This document shows positions 1-11,601 of a stretch of 59,093 nucleotides of DNA, one piece after another; the first letter of the stretch is position 1, and each line of letters opens with the position of its first letter. The translations under genes were made by a program, and so were the position numbers. Source of the stretch: Modicisalibacter tunisiensis (GTDB lineage Bacteria; Pseudomonadota; Gammaproteobacteria; Pseudomonadales; Halomonadaceae); contig NZ_JAGXFD010000001.1 in NCBI RefSeq assembly GCF_020148005.1, positions 555,012 through 614,104 of the forward strand, in the 5' to 3' direction. Under the pieces are notes generated by a model. That model ran no database searches, was not told the origin of the DNA, and was given only the letters and a program-made list of their open reading frames with translations.

Positions 1-58
1 CCACTTGCTTCTCCTCTCCACCGCCGGTGACGTGTCCCGTCGTCGGCAGCGGATGCGT

Positions 59-87
59 ACTTTACGCCCCACCTTCGGCCCTGACAA
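59..87 (-). promoter_or_regulatory. Probable rRNA operon promoter
   Basis: Read on the minus strand there is TTGTCA (82-87), a 17-base spacer and TAAAGT (59-64). An A/T tract resembling an UP element lies just upstream (about 97-112). The start region that follows resembles the growth-rate-regulated rrn promoters of gammaproteobacteria. Transcription would run out of the window to the left, so a 16S gene just outside is inferred, not seen. Confidence 0.45.
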
Positions 88-190
88 GCCCTCGGCCGAA
101 AAAATTTTCGAGATCCTCCCAAACGCCCCGTTTCACCTGGCCACTCTCGCTCTCGCGAGACGCCGACAAACCGGGTGTGGATAAACCAGA

Positions 191-212
191 ACGCCCGCCA
201 GAAGGCGGGCGT
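191..212 (-). terminator. Terminator hairpin after pssA
   Basis: A perfect 9-bp inverted repeat (acgcccgcc / ggcgggcgt) with a 4-base loop lies about 30 bases beyond the pssA stop. On the minus strand it is followed by a short T-containing tract rather than a strong T run, so it is a moderate rho-independent terminator. Confidence 0.6.
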
Positions 213-241
213 CGGGGGACATTTCCGGCGAAGAGCCGCAC

Positions 242-1105
242 TCAATGCTCGACGTCGGTATTTACCCTGTCGGGAGCCGGCTGCCCCTTGAGCTTGCGCT
301 TGGCGGCCATCAGCGGCCCTGAAGCCACGTAGCAGCCGAACAATGCCAGCAGCATCACCGACGGCTCCAGCGAGATCACCACGAAGATCAGCACGATCGC
401 CAGCAGCGCCACGAAGGGCACCGGGCCCTTGAGGTCAATTTCCTTGAAGCTGTAGTAGCGGATATTGCTGACCATCAGCACGCCGGCGGCCACCACGATG
501 AAGGTCATCAGCAACTTGAAGGCGTAGGCCTCGATCTCGAAGCTGTGGAAGACCCACACGCAACCGGCCACCAGGGCCGCCGCCGACGGGCTCGGCAGGC
601 CGATGAACCACTTCTTGTCGGTGGAACCGAGCTGGACGTTGAAGCGCGCCAGCCGCAGGGCCGCACCGGCCACGTACACGAAGGCGGCGATCCAGCCGAT
701 CTTGCCGACATCCTGCAGAATCCACGAGAAGGCCACCACCGCCGGCGCCACGCCGAAGGAGAGCATGTCGGCCAGGCTGTCGTATTCCGCCCCGAAGGCG
801 CTCTGGGTGTTGGTGAGCCGTGCCACACGGCCATCCAGACCGTCGAGCACCATCGACACGAAGATGGCGATGGCCGCCGCGGCGAAGTCGCCGTTGATGG
901 CCGCCACCACGGCGAAGAATCCCGAGAACAGCGCCGAGGTCGTGAACAGGTTGGGCAGCAGGTAGATCCCGCGGCGCCTGACCTTCTTGCCATTCTCGAC
1001 GGTTTCCTCGACGACATCGGTCTCCCGGGCGAACTCGGAAAACTCGGACTCGGCCGAGGTCGGGGGCGTTGAAGCGTGCGTATCCTGTTGAGGCTCTTGG
1101 GTCAT
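242..1105 (-). CDS. pssA: CDP-diacylglycerol--serine O-phosphatidyltransferase
   Basis: Transfers a phosphatidyl group from CDP-diacylglycerol to L-serine, giving phosphatidylserine, the precursor of phosphatidylethanolamine, at the inner membrane. The CDP-alcohol phosphotransferase signature DG-x2-AR-x8-G-x3-D-x3-D is fully present (DGRVARLTNTQSAFGAEYD, then SLAD), followed by several hydrophobic helices. The protein is of the multi-helix membrane type, not the E. coli phospholipase-D-like PssA. The first 45 or so residues are polar and acidic and look disordered. The ATG at 1105 is chosen because a purine-rich stretch precedes it; an in-frame start at 1129 is possible. It is transcribed in the same direction as ilvC but separated from it by a hairpin. 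Confidence 0.9.
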   Translation of the reverse strand: MTQEPQQDTHASTPPTSAESEFSEFARETDVVEETVENGKKVRRRGIYLLPNLFTTSALFSGFFAVVAAINGDFAAAAIAIFVSMVLDGLDGRVARLTNTQSAFGAEYDSLADMLSFGVAPAVVAFSWILQDVGKIGWIAAFVYVAGAALRLARFNVQLGSTDKKWFIGLPSPSAAALVAGCVWVFHSFEIEAYAFKLLMTFIVVAAGVLMVSNIRYYSFKEIDLKGPVPFVALLAIVLIFVVISLEPSVMLLALFGCYVASGPLMAAKRKLKGQPAPDRVNTDVEH

Positions 1106-1207
1106 AAAGTCTCGTTCCGTTGCCAGCATCCGGCATGAGCGCGCATTCTACACCCTGCCGCCCCTAACGATAGGCTCACTCGCCCGCCCATCGCCACCCG
1201 GGAAACG

Positions 1208-1235
1208 CCAGAGGCGCGGAAATCCGCGCCTCTGG
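1208..1235 (-). terminator. Terminator hairpin after ilvC
   Basis: A 13-bp perfect inverted repeat (CCAGAGGCGCGGA / TCCGCGCCTCTGG) with a 2-base loop, 27 bases past the ilvC stop. On the minus strand it is followed by cgtttccc, a weak T tract. It separates ilvC from pssA. Confidence 0.7.
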
Positions 1236-1261
1236 AGATGCTGCCTGTCGTTCGGAAACGC

Positions 1262-2464
<1,203 letters not shown>

Positions 2465-2470
2465 TACGCC

Positions 2471-3421
2471 ATGGACCTGCGCCCCCTCAGGCACTTCCTC
2501 GCCCTGGCCGAGACCCTGCACTTCGGCCGCGCCAGCGACGCCTGCCACGTCAGCCCCTCGACGCTCAGCCGCACCATCGCCCAGCTCGAGGCCAGCCTCG
2601 GCGTGTCGCTGTTCGAGCGCGACAACCGTCGCGTGGCACTGACCCGCGAGGGCCGCCTCTTCCAGCAGTACGCCCGTGACACCCTGGAACAGTGGGCCCT
2701 GCTGCGCCAGACACTGATGGAGCAGAGCGGCGAACTGACCGGCGAGATCAGCATCTACTGCTCGGTCACCGCCAGCTACAGCTTCCTCTACGAGCTGCTC
2801 AGCGAGTTCCGCCTGCGCCACCCGCGCATCGAGCTCAAGCTGCACACTGGCGACCCGGCCGACGCCATCGGCCGGGTCATCGGCGGCGACGAGGACATGG
2901 CGATCACCGCCCGTCCCGAGGCGCTGCCCGGGTCGCTGGCCTTCAAGCCCATCGCCACCTCGCCCCTGGTGTTCATCGCCCCCAGCGAGCCCGCCGACTG
3001 GGTGCCCTCGCCGGACAGCCCGCCGGCGCAGTGGGCGACGACGCCGATGATCCTCTCCGAGTCGGGGCTGGCCCGGGATCGCACCGATGCCTGGTTTCGC
3101 CGCTTCGGCATCAAGCCGCGCATCTACGCCCAGGTCGCCGGCAACGAGGCGATCGTCAGCATGGTCGGGCTGGGCTTCGGCGTCGGCGTGGTGCCGCGGA
3201 TCGTGCTCGACAACAGCCCACTGGCCGATCGCGTGCGGATCCTCGAGGTCACGCCGCGCCTGGCGCCCTACGACGTCGGCCTGTGCGTGCTCGAGCGCAA
3301 GCTGCGCCACCCGCTGATTCACGCGCTCTGGCAGCAGATTCCCGACACCCCGGCAACAAAAAGCCGCCCCCGGAGGGACGGCTCGACGGACCACGGCGCA
3401 GGCGATGCACCTAGAGGCTGA
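2471..3421 (+). CDS. ilvY: LysR-family activator of ilvC, IlvY
   Basis: LysR-type transcriptional regulator that activates ilvC when acetolactate or acetohydroxybutyrate is bound. The N-terminal winged helix-turn-helix (about residues 1-60) has the IlvY-like opening MDLRPLRHFLALAETLHFGRA, shown here only as far as its first helix, and SPSTLSRTIAQLE as recognition helix. The rest is a periplasmic-binding-protein-like effector domain. The ATG at 2471 is chosen because the family begins with this helix; the frame is open further upstream without similarity. The last codons overlap the 3' end of ilvH on the other strand by 11 bp and also carry the ilvI-ilvH terminator. Confidence 0.9.
   Translation: MDLRPLRHFLALAETLHFGRASDACHVSPSTLSRTIAQLEASLGVSLFERDNRRVALTREGRLFQQYARDTLEQWALLRQTLMEQSGELTGEISIYCSVTASYSFLYELLSEFRLRHPRIELKLHTGDPADAIGRVIGGDEDMAITARPEALPGSLAFKPIATSPLVFIAPSEPADWVPSPDSPPAQWATTPMILSESGLARDRTDAWFRRFGIKPRIYAQVAGNEAIVSMVGLGFGVGVVPRIVLDNSPLADRVRILEVTPRLAPYDVGLCVLERKLRHPLIHALWQQIPDTPATKSRPRRDGSTDHGAGDAPRG
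3358..3383 (-). terminator. Terminator of ilvI-ilvH, inside the ilvY 3' end
   Basis: Read on the minus strand, agccgtccctccgggggcgg forms a GC-rich stem that closes with ct and is followed by five Ts. This is a textbook rho-independent terminator about 28 bases past the ilvH stop. It lies wholly inside the coding sequence of ilvY on the opposite strand. Confidence 0.8.
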
Positions 3422-3902
3422 GCACCTTGTCGCCCCGGGAGATTCCCGAGACGCCGGTGCGCGCCACTTCCAGCACACCGATCGGGCTCATGGCCTGCAG
3501 GAAGGCGTCCAGCTTGGCGGCATCGCCGGTGATCTGCACGGTGTAGACGCTCGGCGTGACGTCGACGATCTGCGCACGGAAGATGTCCACGGTACGCTTG
3601 ACCTCGTCACGCTGCGCGCCCAGCGCCTTGACCTTGACCAGCATCAGCTCGCGCTCGACGTGATTGCCCTCGGTCAGGTCGACCAGCTTGACCACGTCGA
3701 TCAGCTTGTTGAGGTGCTTGGTGATCTGCTCGATCACCCGATCGTCGCCCACGGTGGTCACCGTCAGGCGCGACAGGGTGGCATCGTCGGTCGGCGCCAC
3801 GTTCAGCGACTCGATGTTGAAGTTGCGCTGGGAGAACAGCCCCACCACGCGGGACAGGGCGCCGGGTTCGTTTTCCATCAGGATCGAGATGATATGGCGC
3901 AT
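3411..3902 (-). CDS. ilvH: Acetolactate synthase small (regulatory) subunit
   Basis: Regulatory subunit of acetohydroxyacid synthase; binds valine through an N-terminal ACT domain (MRHIISILMENEPGALSRVV) and activates the large subunit. Its 163 residues match the usual IlvH length. The ATG at 3902 overlaps the stop codon of ilvI (ATGA arrangement), so translation is probably coupled. It faces ilvY convergently with an 11-bp overlap. Confidence 0.95.
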   Translation of the reverse strand: MRHIISILMENEPGALSRVVGLFSQRNFNIESLNVAPTDDATLSRLTVTTVGDDRVIEQITKHLNKLIDVVKLVDLTEGNHVERELMLVKVKALGAQRDEVKRTVDIFRAQIVDVTPSVYTVQITGDAAKLDAFLQAMSPIGVLEVARTGVSGISRGDKVLSL

Positions 3903-5626
3903 CAGGTCCGCTCCGTCTTCGAAAGCAGCATGTCACGCATGGAGCCCAGGGGCACCTGCATCGGGTAGACGTGCTCGCGCGGGTCGACATAGACATCGAG
4001 GAACACCAGCTCGTCCTTGTCGGCGAACGCCCGCTCCAGCGCCGGCAGGAGATCCTCCTCGCGTTCCACGCGAATCGCGGTGAAGCCATAGGCCTCGATC
4101 AGCTTGCCGAAGTCGGGCAGCGACTCCATGTAGGAGTGCGCATGGCGCGACTTGTAGTTCAGATCCTGCCACTGGCGGACCATGCCCAGCGACTGGTTGT
4201 TGAGGTTGACGATCTTGACGCCGACCCCGTACTGCTTACAGGTCGACAGCTCCTGCATCATCATCTGGAAGCTGCCCTCGCCGGTGATGCAGACCACGTC
4301 ATCGTCCGGGTAGTTCTGCTTGATGCCCATCGCCGCGGGGAAGCCGAAGCCCATGGTGCCCAGCCCGCCCGAGGTGATGAAACGGTTGGGCTTGTCGAAC
4401 TTGTAGTACTGCGCGGCGAACATCTGGTGCTGGCCGACATCGGTGGTGACGAACGCCTCGCCGCGGGTGACCTCGCAGATCGCCTCGATCACCTGCTGCG
4501 GCTTGAGCGGCTCGCCCGGTGCGGCCGGCTCGTAGAGCTTGCCACGGCGCTCGTCGCGCCAGCCGTCGATGCGTTCCCACCACTCGGTCAGCGCCTCGGG
4601 ATTGGCCGGCTCGCGCCCCTGGACCAGGCTGATCATCTCGCTGATGACGCTCCCCGCCGGGCCGACGATCGGCACGTCGGCGCGCACGGTCTTGGAGATC
4701 GAGCTGGGATCGATGTCGACGTGGACGATCTTGGCCGTGGGGCAGAACTTGGAGGTATTGTTGGTCACCCGGTCATCGAAGCGCGCGCCGATGGCGACGA
4801 TCAGGTCGGCATGGTGCATGGCCATGTTGGCTTCGTAGGAGCCGTGCATGCCCAGCCAGCCCAGCGACTGGCGGTCGCGCTGCGGATAGGCGCCGATGCC
4901 CATCAGGGTGGTGGTGATCGGATAGCCCAGCCGCTGCACCAGATCGGTCAGCGCCTCGCTGGCGTCGCCGGTGACCACGCCGCCGCCGGTGTAGAACACC
5001 GGACGCCGAGCCTTGAGCATCAGCTCCACGGCCTTCTTGATCTGGCCGGTGTGCCCGCGGGTGACCGGGTTGTAGGAGCGCAGCTTGACCTTCTTCGGAT
5101 AGACGTACTCGTAGCGCTCGGTGGGCGCGGTCATGTCCTTGGGAATGTCCACCACCACCGGGCCCGGCCGCCCGGAGGCCGCCAGGTAGTAGGCCTTCTT
5201 GAGGACCGTCGGGATCTCGGTCGGGTGCTTGATGATGAAGCTGTGCTTCACGATCGGCCGGGTCACGCCGACGATGTCGGTTTCCTGGAAGGCATCCTCG
5301 CCGATCAGATGGCTGGCGACCTGCCCGCACAGCACCACCATGGGAATCGAGTCCATGTAGGCGGTGGCGATGCCGGTGACGGTGTTGGTCGCGCCGGGGC
5401 CGGAGGTCACCAGCACGGTGCCGGGCTTGCCGGACGCCCGCGCATAGCCGTCGGCGGCGTGGGTCGCGGCCTGTTCGTGGCGCACAAGGATGTGCTTGAC
5501 GGCATCCTGACGGAACAGCGCATCGTAGATGTGCAGCGCTGCCCCTCCCGGATAGCCATAGATGTATTCAACGCCCTCATCCTTAAGGAAGCGGGCGATC
5601 ATGTCGGCGCCGGAAAGCAATTCCAC
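3902..5626 (-). CDS. ilvI: Acetolactate synthase large (catalytic) subunit
   Basis: Thiamine-diphosphate enzyme condensing two pyruvates, or pyruvate and 2-oxobutyrate, in branched-chain amino-acid synthesis. Visible are the N-terminal TPP motif GYPGGAALHIYDAL, the catalytic glutamate in RHEQAATHAADGYARA, the FAD-binding central domain and the C-terminal metal/TPP motif TGEGSFQMMMQELST. The frame is open 51 codons further upstream, but a GTG at 5626 is chosen: AGGGGAG lies 8 bases before it and the resulting 574 residues match the family. The upstream extension looks non-coding. Confidence 0.93.
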   Translation of the reverse strand: MELLSGADMIARFLKDEGVEYIYGYPGGAALHIYDALFRQDAVKHILVRHEQAATHAADGYARASGKPGTVLVTSGPGATNTVTGIATAYMDSIPMVVLCGQVASHLIGEDAFQETDIVGVTRPIVKHSFIIKHPTEIPTVLKKAYYLAASGRPGPVVVDIPKDMTAPTERYEYVYPKKVKLRSYNPVTRGHTGQIKKAVELMLKARRPVFYTGGGVVTGDASEALTDLVQRLGYPITTTLMGIGAYPQRDRQSLGWLGMHGSYEANMAMHHADLIVAIGARFDDRVTNNTSKFCPTAKIVHVDIDPSSISKTVRADVPIVGPAGSVISEMISLVQGREPANPEALTEWWERIDGWRDERRGKLYEPAAPGEPLKPQQVIEAICEVTRGEAFVTTDVGQHQMFAAQYYKFDKPNRFITSGGLGTMGFGFPAAMGIKQNYPDDDVVCITGEGSFQMMMQELSTCKQYGVGVKIVNLNNQSLGMVRQWQDLNYKSRHAHSYMESLPDFGKLIEAYGFTAIRVEREEDLLPALERAFADKDELVFLDVYVDPREHVYPMQVPLGSMRDMLLSKTERT

Positions 5627-6007
5627 AGTGTATCTCCCCTGGAGGTCTCGAGTGCCTTGTCGCCACCCCGGCAAGGGTCGCGAAAGTCGAGTGCGGCGGT
5701 ATGCCGCTGCCGGCCCGCGGCCGGCACCTGATGCCAAACCCTGGCGTTCTTCGGCCCGGATGGGGCCTGCACTCTGCACCGCGACGGATCGCCGCGTCGG
5801 GGGTTGGGCCAGGCAAGGCGGTTAACCCGTGCCCGGAAGTCCTTACAGGGCGAGTAGAGGCCGAAACGCCTACCCGTCACGCGGCGTTGGGGGATCGCCC
5901 GCTGAAGCCACGTCCCTTGCTCAGGAACCGTCAAGATTCCAATAGCCGGATAACCATGTCAACCACGGCGGCCTTTGCGGTGGCGGATTGCCCGGCCCGG
6001 AACATGC
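5627..6007. other. Long leader region upstream of ilvI
   Basis: About 380 bases without a convincing gene. They contain a perfect GC-rich palindrome (tgccggcc-cg-ggccggca type, 5708-5726) and a TTGACA-like box on the minus strand (5957-5962) without a good -10. I looked for a leader peptide rich in Leu, Ile or Val, as in amino-acid attenuation, and did not find one. Presumably this is the promoter and 5' untranslated region of ilvI. Confidence 0.4.
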
Positions 6008-6041
6008 AAAGGCCCCGCCTTCCCTGGGGAAGACGGGGCCT
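6008..6041 (-). terminator. clpB terminator
   Basis: Inverted repeat aggccccg...cggggcct with an imperfect central stem; on the minus strand it ends in TTTG. It sits 25 bases past the clpB stop. Confidence 0.75.
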
Positions 6042-6065
6042 CGGTGCGACGCGCCGAATGAATGC

Positions 6066-8651
<2,586 letters not shown>

Positions 8652-8722
8652 CGAAAATCCTCCATTGGGGGCAATGGCGCGGTCGGACGCGCCACGCGGC
8701 CCTTGTCCGTGTTGACACTATC

Positions 8723-8750
8723 AATGGAGGTATGCTGGGCGAGTTTCAAG
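8723..8750 (-). promoter_or_regulatory. Sigma-32 (heat-shock) promoter of clpB
   Basis: On the minus strand: CTTGAAA (8744-8750), a 13-base spacer, then CCTCCATT (8723-8730). The established RpoH consensus is CTTGAAA, 11-16 bases, CCCCATNT. The -35 is perfect and the -10 differs at one or two positions. Confidence 0.75.
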
Positions 8751-8773
8751 TCACCGGCATGGCGATGCACGGC

Positions 8774-8795
8774 GGGCTTGATGCGGATCAAGCCC
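8774..8795 (-). terminator. Hairpin after pgeF
   Basis: GGGCTTGAT / ATCAAGCCC perfect 9-bp stem with a 4-base loop, 10 bases past the pgeF stop. There is no T run, so it may act as a weak terminator or only as an mRNA 3'-end stabiliser. Confidence 0.45.
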
Positions 8796-8804
8796 GGACG
8801 GGAT

Positions 8805-9560
8805 TCAGCGCAGCCAGATCACGCTGGCCATGCGACCGGTGACGCCGTCATCGCGGCGGTGGGAGTAGAAGCGCGATTCGCAGGCGGTGCAGAAGTGGCC
8901 ACCGCTGACCTGCGCGAGCCCCAGGCGCTCGAGGCGCAGCCGGGCGAGCTTGTAGAGGTCCGCCATGTAGTGGCCGAGCCGATAGGGGCTGGGCTCGAAG
9001 GCCTCCTCGGCCTCGGCCTGGAACGCCACGAAGGCGTCCCGGACCTCGTGGCCCACCTCGAACTGGGCATTGGAGATGGCCGGCCCCAGCCAGGCCATCA
9101 GCTCCGTGGGCGCAATGCCCAGCGCGGCCACGCTGGCTTCCAGCACGCCGCCGGCCAGCCCGCGCCACCCGGCGTGCGCCACGCCGACGCGGGTACCGCG
9201 CCGATCGCAGAAGAACACCGGCAGGCAGTCGGCGGTCAGCACCACGCAGGCATGGCCCGCGTCACCGGCGACCGCCGCATCGGCACGCGGTGCTCGCTCG
9301 GCATACGCGGGCCGATAATCCTGGACGACATTGGCGCCATGCACCTGGTCGAGCCACAGCAGCGCCCGCGCGTCGCCGATCTCCTCGGCCAGCAGCTCGC
9401 GGCAGCGCTGCACGTCCCGCGGGTCGTCGCCGACGTGCAGGGCCGGATTGAAGGCCGCGAACGGCCCGCGGCTGGGCCCGGTCTCGCGGGTGGTGACGAA
9501 GGCGCCGACGGTGGCCGGGGCCGGCCAGTCCGGCAACAGCAGGGTCGGACGCTCGCTCAT
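8805..9560 (-). CDS. pgeF: Purine nucleoside phosphorylase / polyphenol oxidase family protein (YfiH/PgeF)
   Basis: Multicopper-oxidase-like LACC1/YfiH family enzyme. Bacterial members act as purine nucleoside phosphorylase/adenosine deaminase, and E. coli PgeF edits misincorporated amino acids in peptidoglycan. The characteristic metal ligands are visible: DQVHGANV, TADCLPVFFCD and VGVAHAGWRGLAGGV. ATG at 9560 is preceded by AGGAGAG and gives a 251-residue protein; an upstream in-frame start is less likely. The start overlaps the rluD stop by 4 bp, so the two genes form an operon in the common rluD-pgeF order. Confidence 0.9.
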   Translation of the reverse strand: MSERPTLLLPDWPAPATVGAFVTTRETGPSRGPFAAFNPALHVGDDPRDVQRCRELLAEEIGDARALLWLDQVHGANVVQDYRPAYAERAPRADAAVAGDAGHACVVLTADCLPVFFCDRRGTRVGVAHAGWRGLAGGVLEASVAALGIAPTELMAWLGPAISNAQFEVGHEVRDAFVAFQAEAEEAFEPSPYRLGHYMADLYKLARLRLERLGLAQVSGGHFCTACESRFYSHRRDDGVTGRMASVIWLR

Positions 9561-10516
9561 GAACTCTCCTCCTGGTCGGCCCGCAGGCCATCCAGCAACA
9601 GCCACAGGTCATCCGGCAGCTCGGCGCGCAGGGTCAGCGTCTCGCCGCTGTCGGGATGCATGAAGGCCAGCTTGCGGGCATGCAGGGCCTGGCGCGGGAA
9701 ATGGCGCAGCAGCTCCTTGAGCGAATCACTGGCCCCCGCGGGCAGCTTGAGCCGCCCACCATAAAGCGCGTCCCCCACCAGCGGAAAGCGCTGATGGGCC
9801 AGGTGCACGCGAATCTGGTGGGTACGTCCGGTTTCCAGCTTGCAGCGCACATGGGTATGCCCGCGGAAGCGCTCCACCACCCGGTAGTGCGTCACCGCCG
9901 GCTTGCCGGAGACATGCACCGCCTGGCGCTTGCGGTCCCGCGGGTGGCGGCCGATGGGCGCATCGACCGTGCCCCCGGCGGTCATCACGCCGATCACCAC
10001 CGCGTCGTATTCCCGCGAGACCGTGCGCGCCTGGAGCTGCTCGACCAGCGCAGTCTGGGCGGCCAGGGTCTTGGCCACCACCATCAGCCCGGTGGTGTCC
10101 TTGTCCAGGCGGTGCACGATGCCCGCCCGAGGGATGGCGGCCAACGCCGGCCGATGGTGCAGCAGGGCGTTGAGCAGCGTGCCGTCGGGATTGCCGGCGG
10201 CCGGATGCACCACCAGCCCGGCGGGCTTGTTGACCACCAGCACCGAGTCATCCTCGTGGACGATGTCCAGCGCGATGGCCTGGGGCGTCCAGCGCACCTC
10301 GTCCTCGAGCACCGTGTCCAGTACCAACCGCTCGCCGCCGACCACCTTGTCCTTCGGCCGGGCCCGGGCGCCATCGACGGTCAGTTCGCCGCGCTTGATC
10401 CAGCTCTTGAGCCGCTCGCGGGAGAAGTCGGGCAGCAGCTCGGCGGCGGCCTGGTCCAGGCGCAGGCCGACCATCGTCTCGGGGATACGCGCGTCGCGGT
10501 GCAGAGTCTCTGACAT
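9557..10516 (-). CDS. rluD: 23S rRNA pseudouridine(1911/1915/1917) synthase
   Basis: Makes three pseudouridines in helix 69 of 23S rRNA, needed for normal ribosome assembly. An N-terminal S4-like domain (about residues 15-70) precedes the pseudouridine synthase domain. The catalytic aspartate motif is IVHRLDKDTTGLMVVAK, and the substrate-binding stretch LETGRTHQIRVHLA is present. ATG at 10516 gives the usual 319 residues; the frame stays open 92 codons further upstream without similarity. It is divergent from bamD, as in many gammaproteobacteria. Confidence 0.95.
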   Translation of the reverse strand: MSETLHRDARIPETMVGLRLDQAAAELLPDFSRERLKSWIKRGELTVDGARARPKDKVVGGERLVLDTVLEDEVRWTPQAIALDIVHEDDSVLVVNKPAGLVVHPAAGNPDGTLLNALLHHRPALAAIPRAGIVHRLDKDTTGLMVVAKTLAAQTALVEQLQARTVSREYDAVVIGVMTAGGTVDAPIGRHPRDRKRQAVHVSGKPAVTHYRVVERFRGHTHVRCKLETGRTHQIRVHLAHQRFPLVGDALYGGRLKLPAGASDSLKELLRHFPRQALHARKLAFMHPDSGETLTLRAELPDDLWLLLDGLRADQEESS

Positions 10517-10674
10517 AGCTTGCCGAATGCCTGTAGCGGGAGTGGACGTGGGGTTTTCCCGGCAAGGCCTGTCCCCGCCGGTGGCGTGTGCTTTATAGTG
10601 TGGTGCTTTGACTGGTGACCGAATTCGACCGATTCTACCACGGCCCCAGACGATTGCCCGAGACGAGGATGACG

Positions 10675-11466
10675 ATGCGTGTTGCTTCCCTGGCCGCCCT
10701 GGCCCTGACCGCCACCCTGCTGGCCGGCTGCGCCAGCACCGAGGTTTCCCCCAAGCTGCAGGAACAGGAGCTCTATCAGAAGGCGCAGTCATCGCTCGAC
10801 ACCCATCATTACAACGATGCCGTCAAGCAGCTCGAGGCGCTGGACACCCGCTACCCGTTCGGCCGCTACGCCGAGCAGGCCCAGCTCGAGTTGATCTACG
10901 CCTACTACAAGGTCGACAACTGGGAAGCCGCCCGGGCCGCCGCCAGCCGTTTCATCCGTCTGCATCCGGACCATCCGCAGGTCGACTACGCCTACTACCT
11001 GCGCGGCCTGGCCGCCTACGAAGCCGGCCGCTTCAGCCTCGAGGGGCTGGAGATGATCGACATCTCCAAGCGTGACCTGGGCGCCTCGCGGGATGCCTAC
11101 GTCGATTTCAGCGAACTGGCGCGTCGCTTCCCCGACAGCCCCTACGCCGCCGACGCCCGCCAGCGGGTGATCTACCTGCGCAACGTCCTCGCCCGCCACG
11201 AACTGCAGATCGCCGACTTCTACCTGCGCAAGGGCGCCTACGTCGCCGCCGTGGAGCGCGGCAAGTGGGTGCTGGAGCACTACCCGCGCACCCCGGCCAC
11301 CCGCGACGCCCTGGCCACCATGGTGGAGGGCTATCTGGGGCTCGACATGCGCGACCGCGCCCGCGAGGTCCTCAAGACGCTGATCGACAACGACCCGAAC
11401 AACGACCGGCTCGACGGCACCACCTTCGAACCGAAGTACGTCGACGCCAAGCCGCTGACGCTGTAA
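10675..11466 (+). CDS. bamD: Outer-membrane assembly lipoprotein BamD
   Basis: Essential lipoprotein of the BAM complex that inserts beta-barrels into the outer membrane. A lipoprotein signal peptide ends in the lipobox LLAGC, and the mature part consists of tetratricopeptide-like repeats (YNDAVKQLEALDTRYPFG, YYLRGLAAYEAGRF). Two ATGs lie two codons apart (10669 and 10675); the second is better spaced from GAGGA. Product about 263 residues. It is divergent from rluD. Confidence 0.93.
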   Translation: MRVASLAALALTATLLAGCASTEVSPKLQEQELYQKAQSSLDTHHYNDAVKQLEALDTRYPFGRYAEQAQLELIYAYYKVDNWEAARAAASRFIRLHPDHPQVDYAYYLRGLAAYEAGRFSLEGLEMIDISKRDLGASRDAYVDFSELARRFPDSPYAADARQRVIYLRNVLARHELQIADFYLRKGAYVAAVERGKWVLEHYPRTPATRDALATMVEGYLGLDMRDRAREVLKTLIDNDPNNDRLDGTTFEPKYVDAKPLTL

Positions 11467-11492
11467 GGGCTTCGGGCTTCGGGCTTCGGGCT
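11467..11492. repeat. 7-bp tandem repeat
   Basis: The unit gggcttc occurs three times plus a partial copy, directly after the bamD stop codon. No function is evident. Confidence 0.8.
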
Positions 11493-11513
11493 GCAAGACT
11501 AAGCTCCAAAACC

Positions 11514-11556
11514 CAGAACACCTCCCTGGACCATGCCAGTGGAGGTGTTCTGCGTT
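11514..11556. terminator. Bidirectional terminator between bamD and nadE
   Basis: CAGAACACCTCC and GGAGGTGTTCTG form a perfect 12-bp stem with a 15-base loop between two convergent genes. It is followed by cgtttcg on the plus strand and gggtttt on the minus strand, so it can serve both. Confidence 0.75.
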
Positions 11557-11601
11557 TCGTCGCCCGCGGCCCGAGGCCGGACTCTCTATTCGCCGGTCTG
11601 C

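Noticed and set aside
5627-5960. Amino-acid attenuator before ilvI
   Set aside because: No leader peptide rich in Leu, Ile or Val and no terminator/antiterminator pair with a T run was found.
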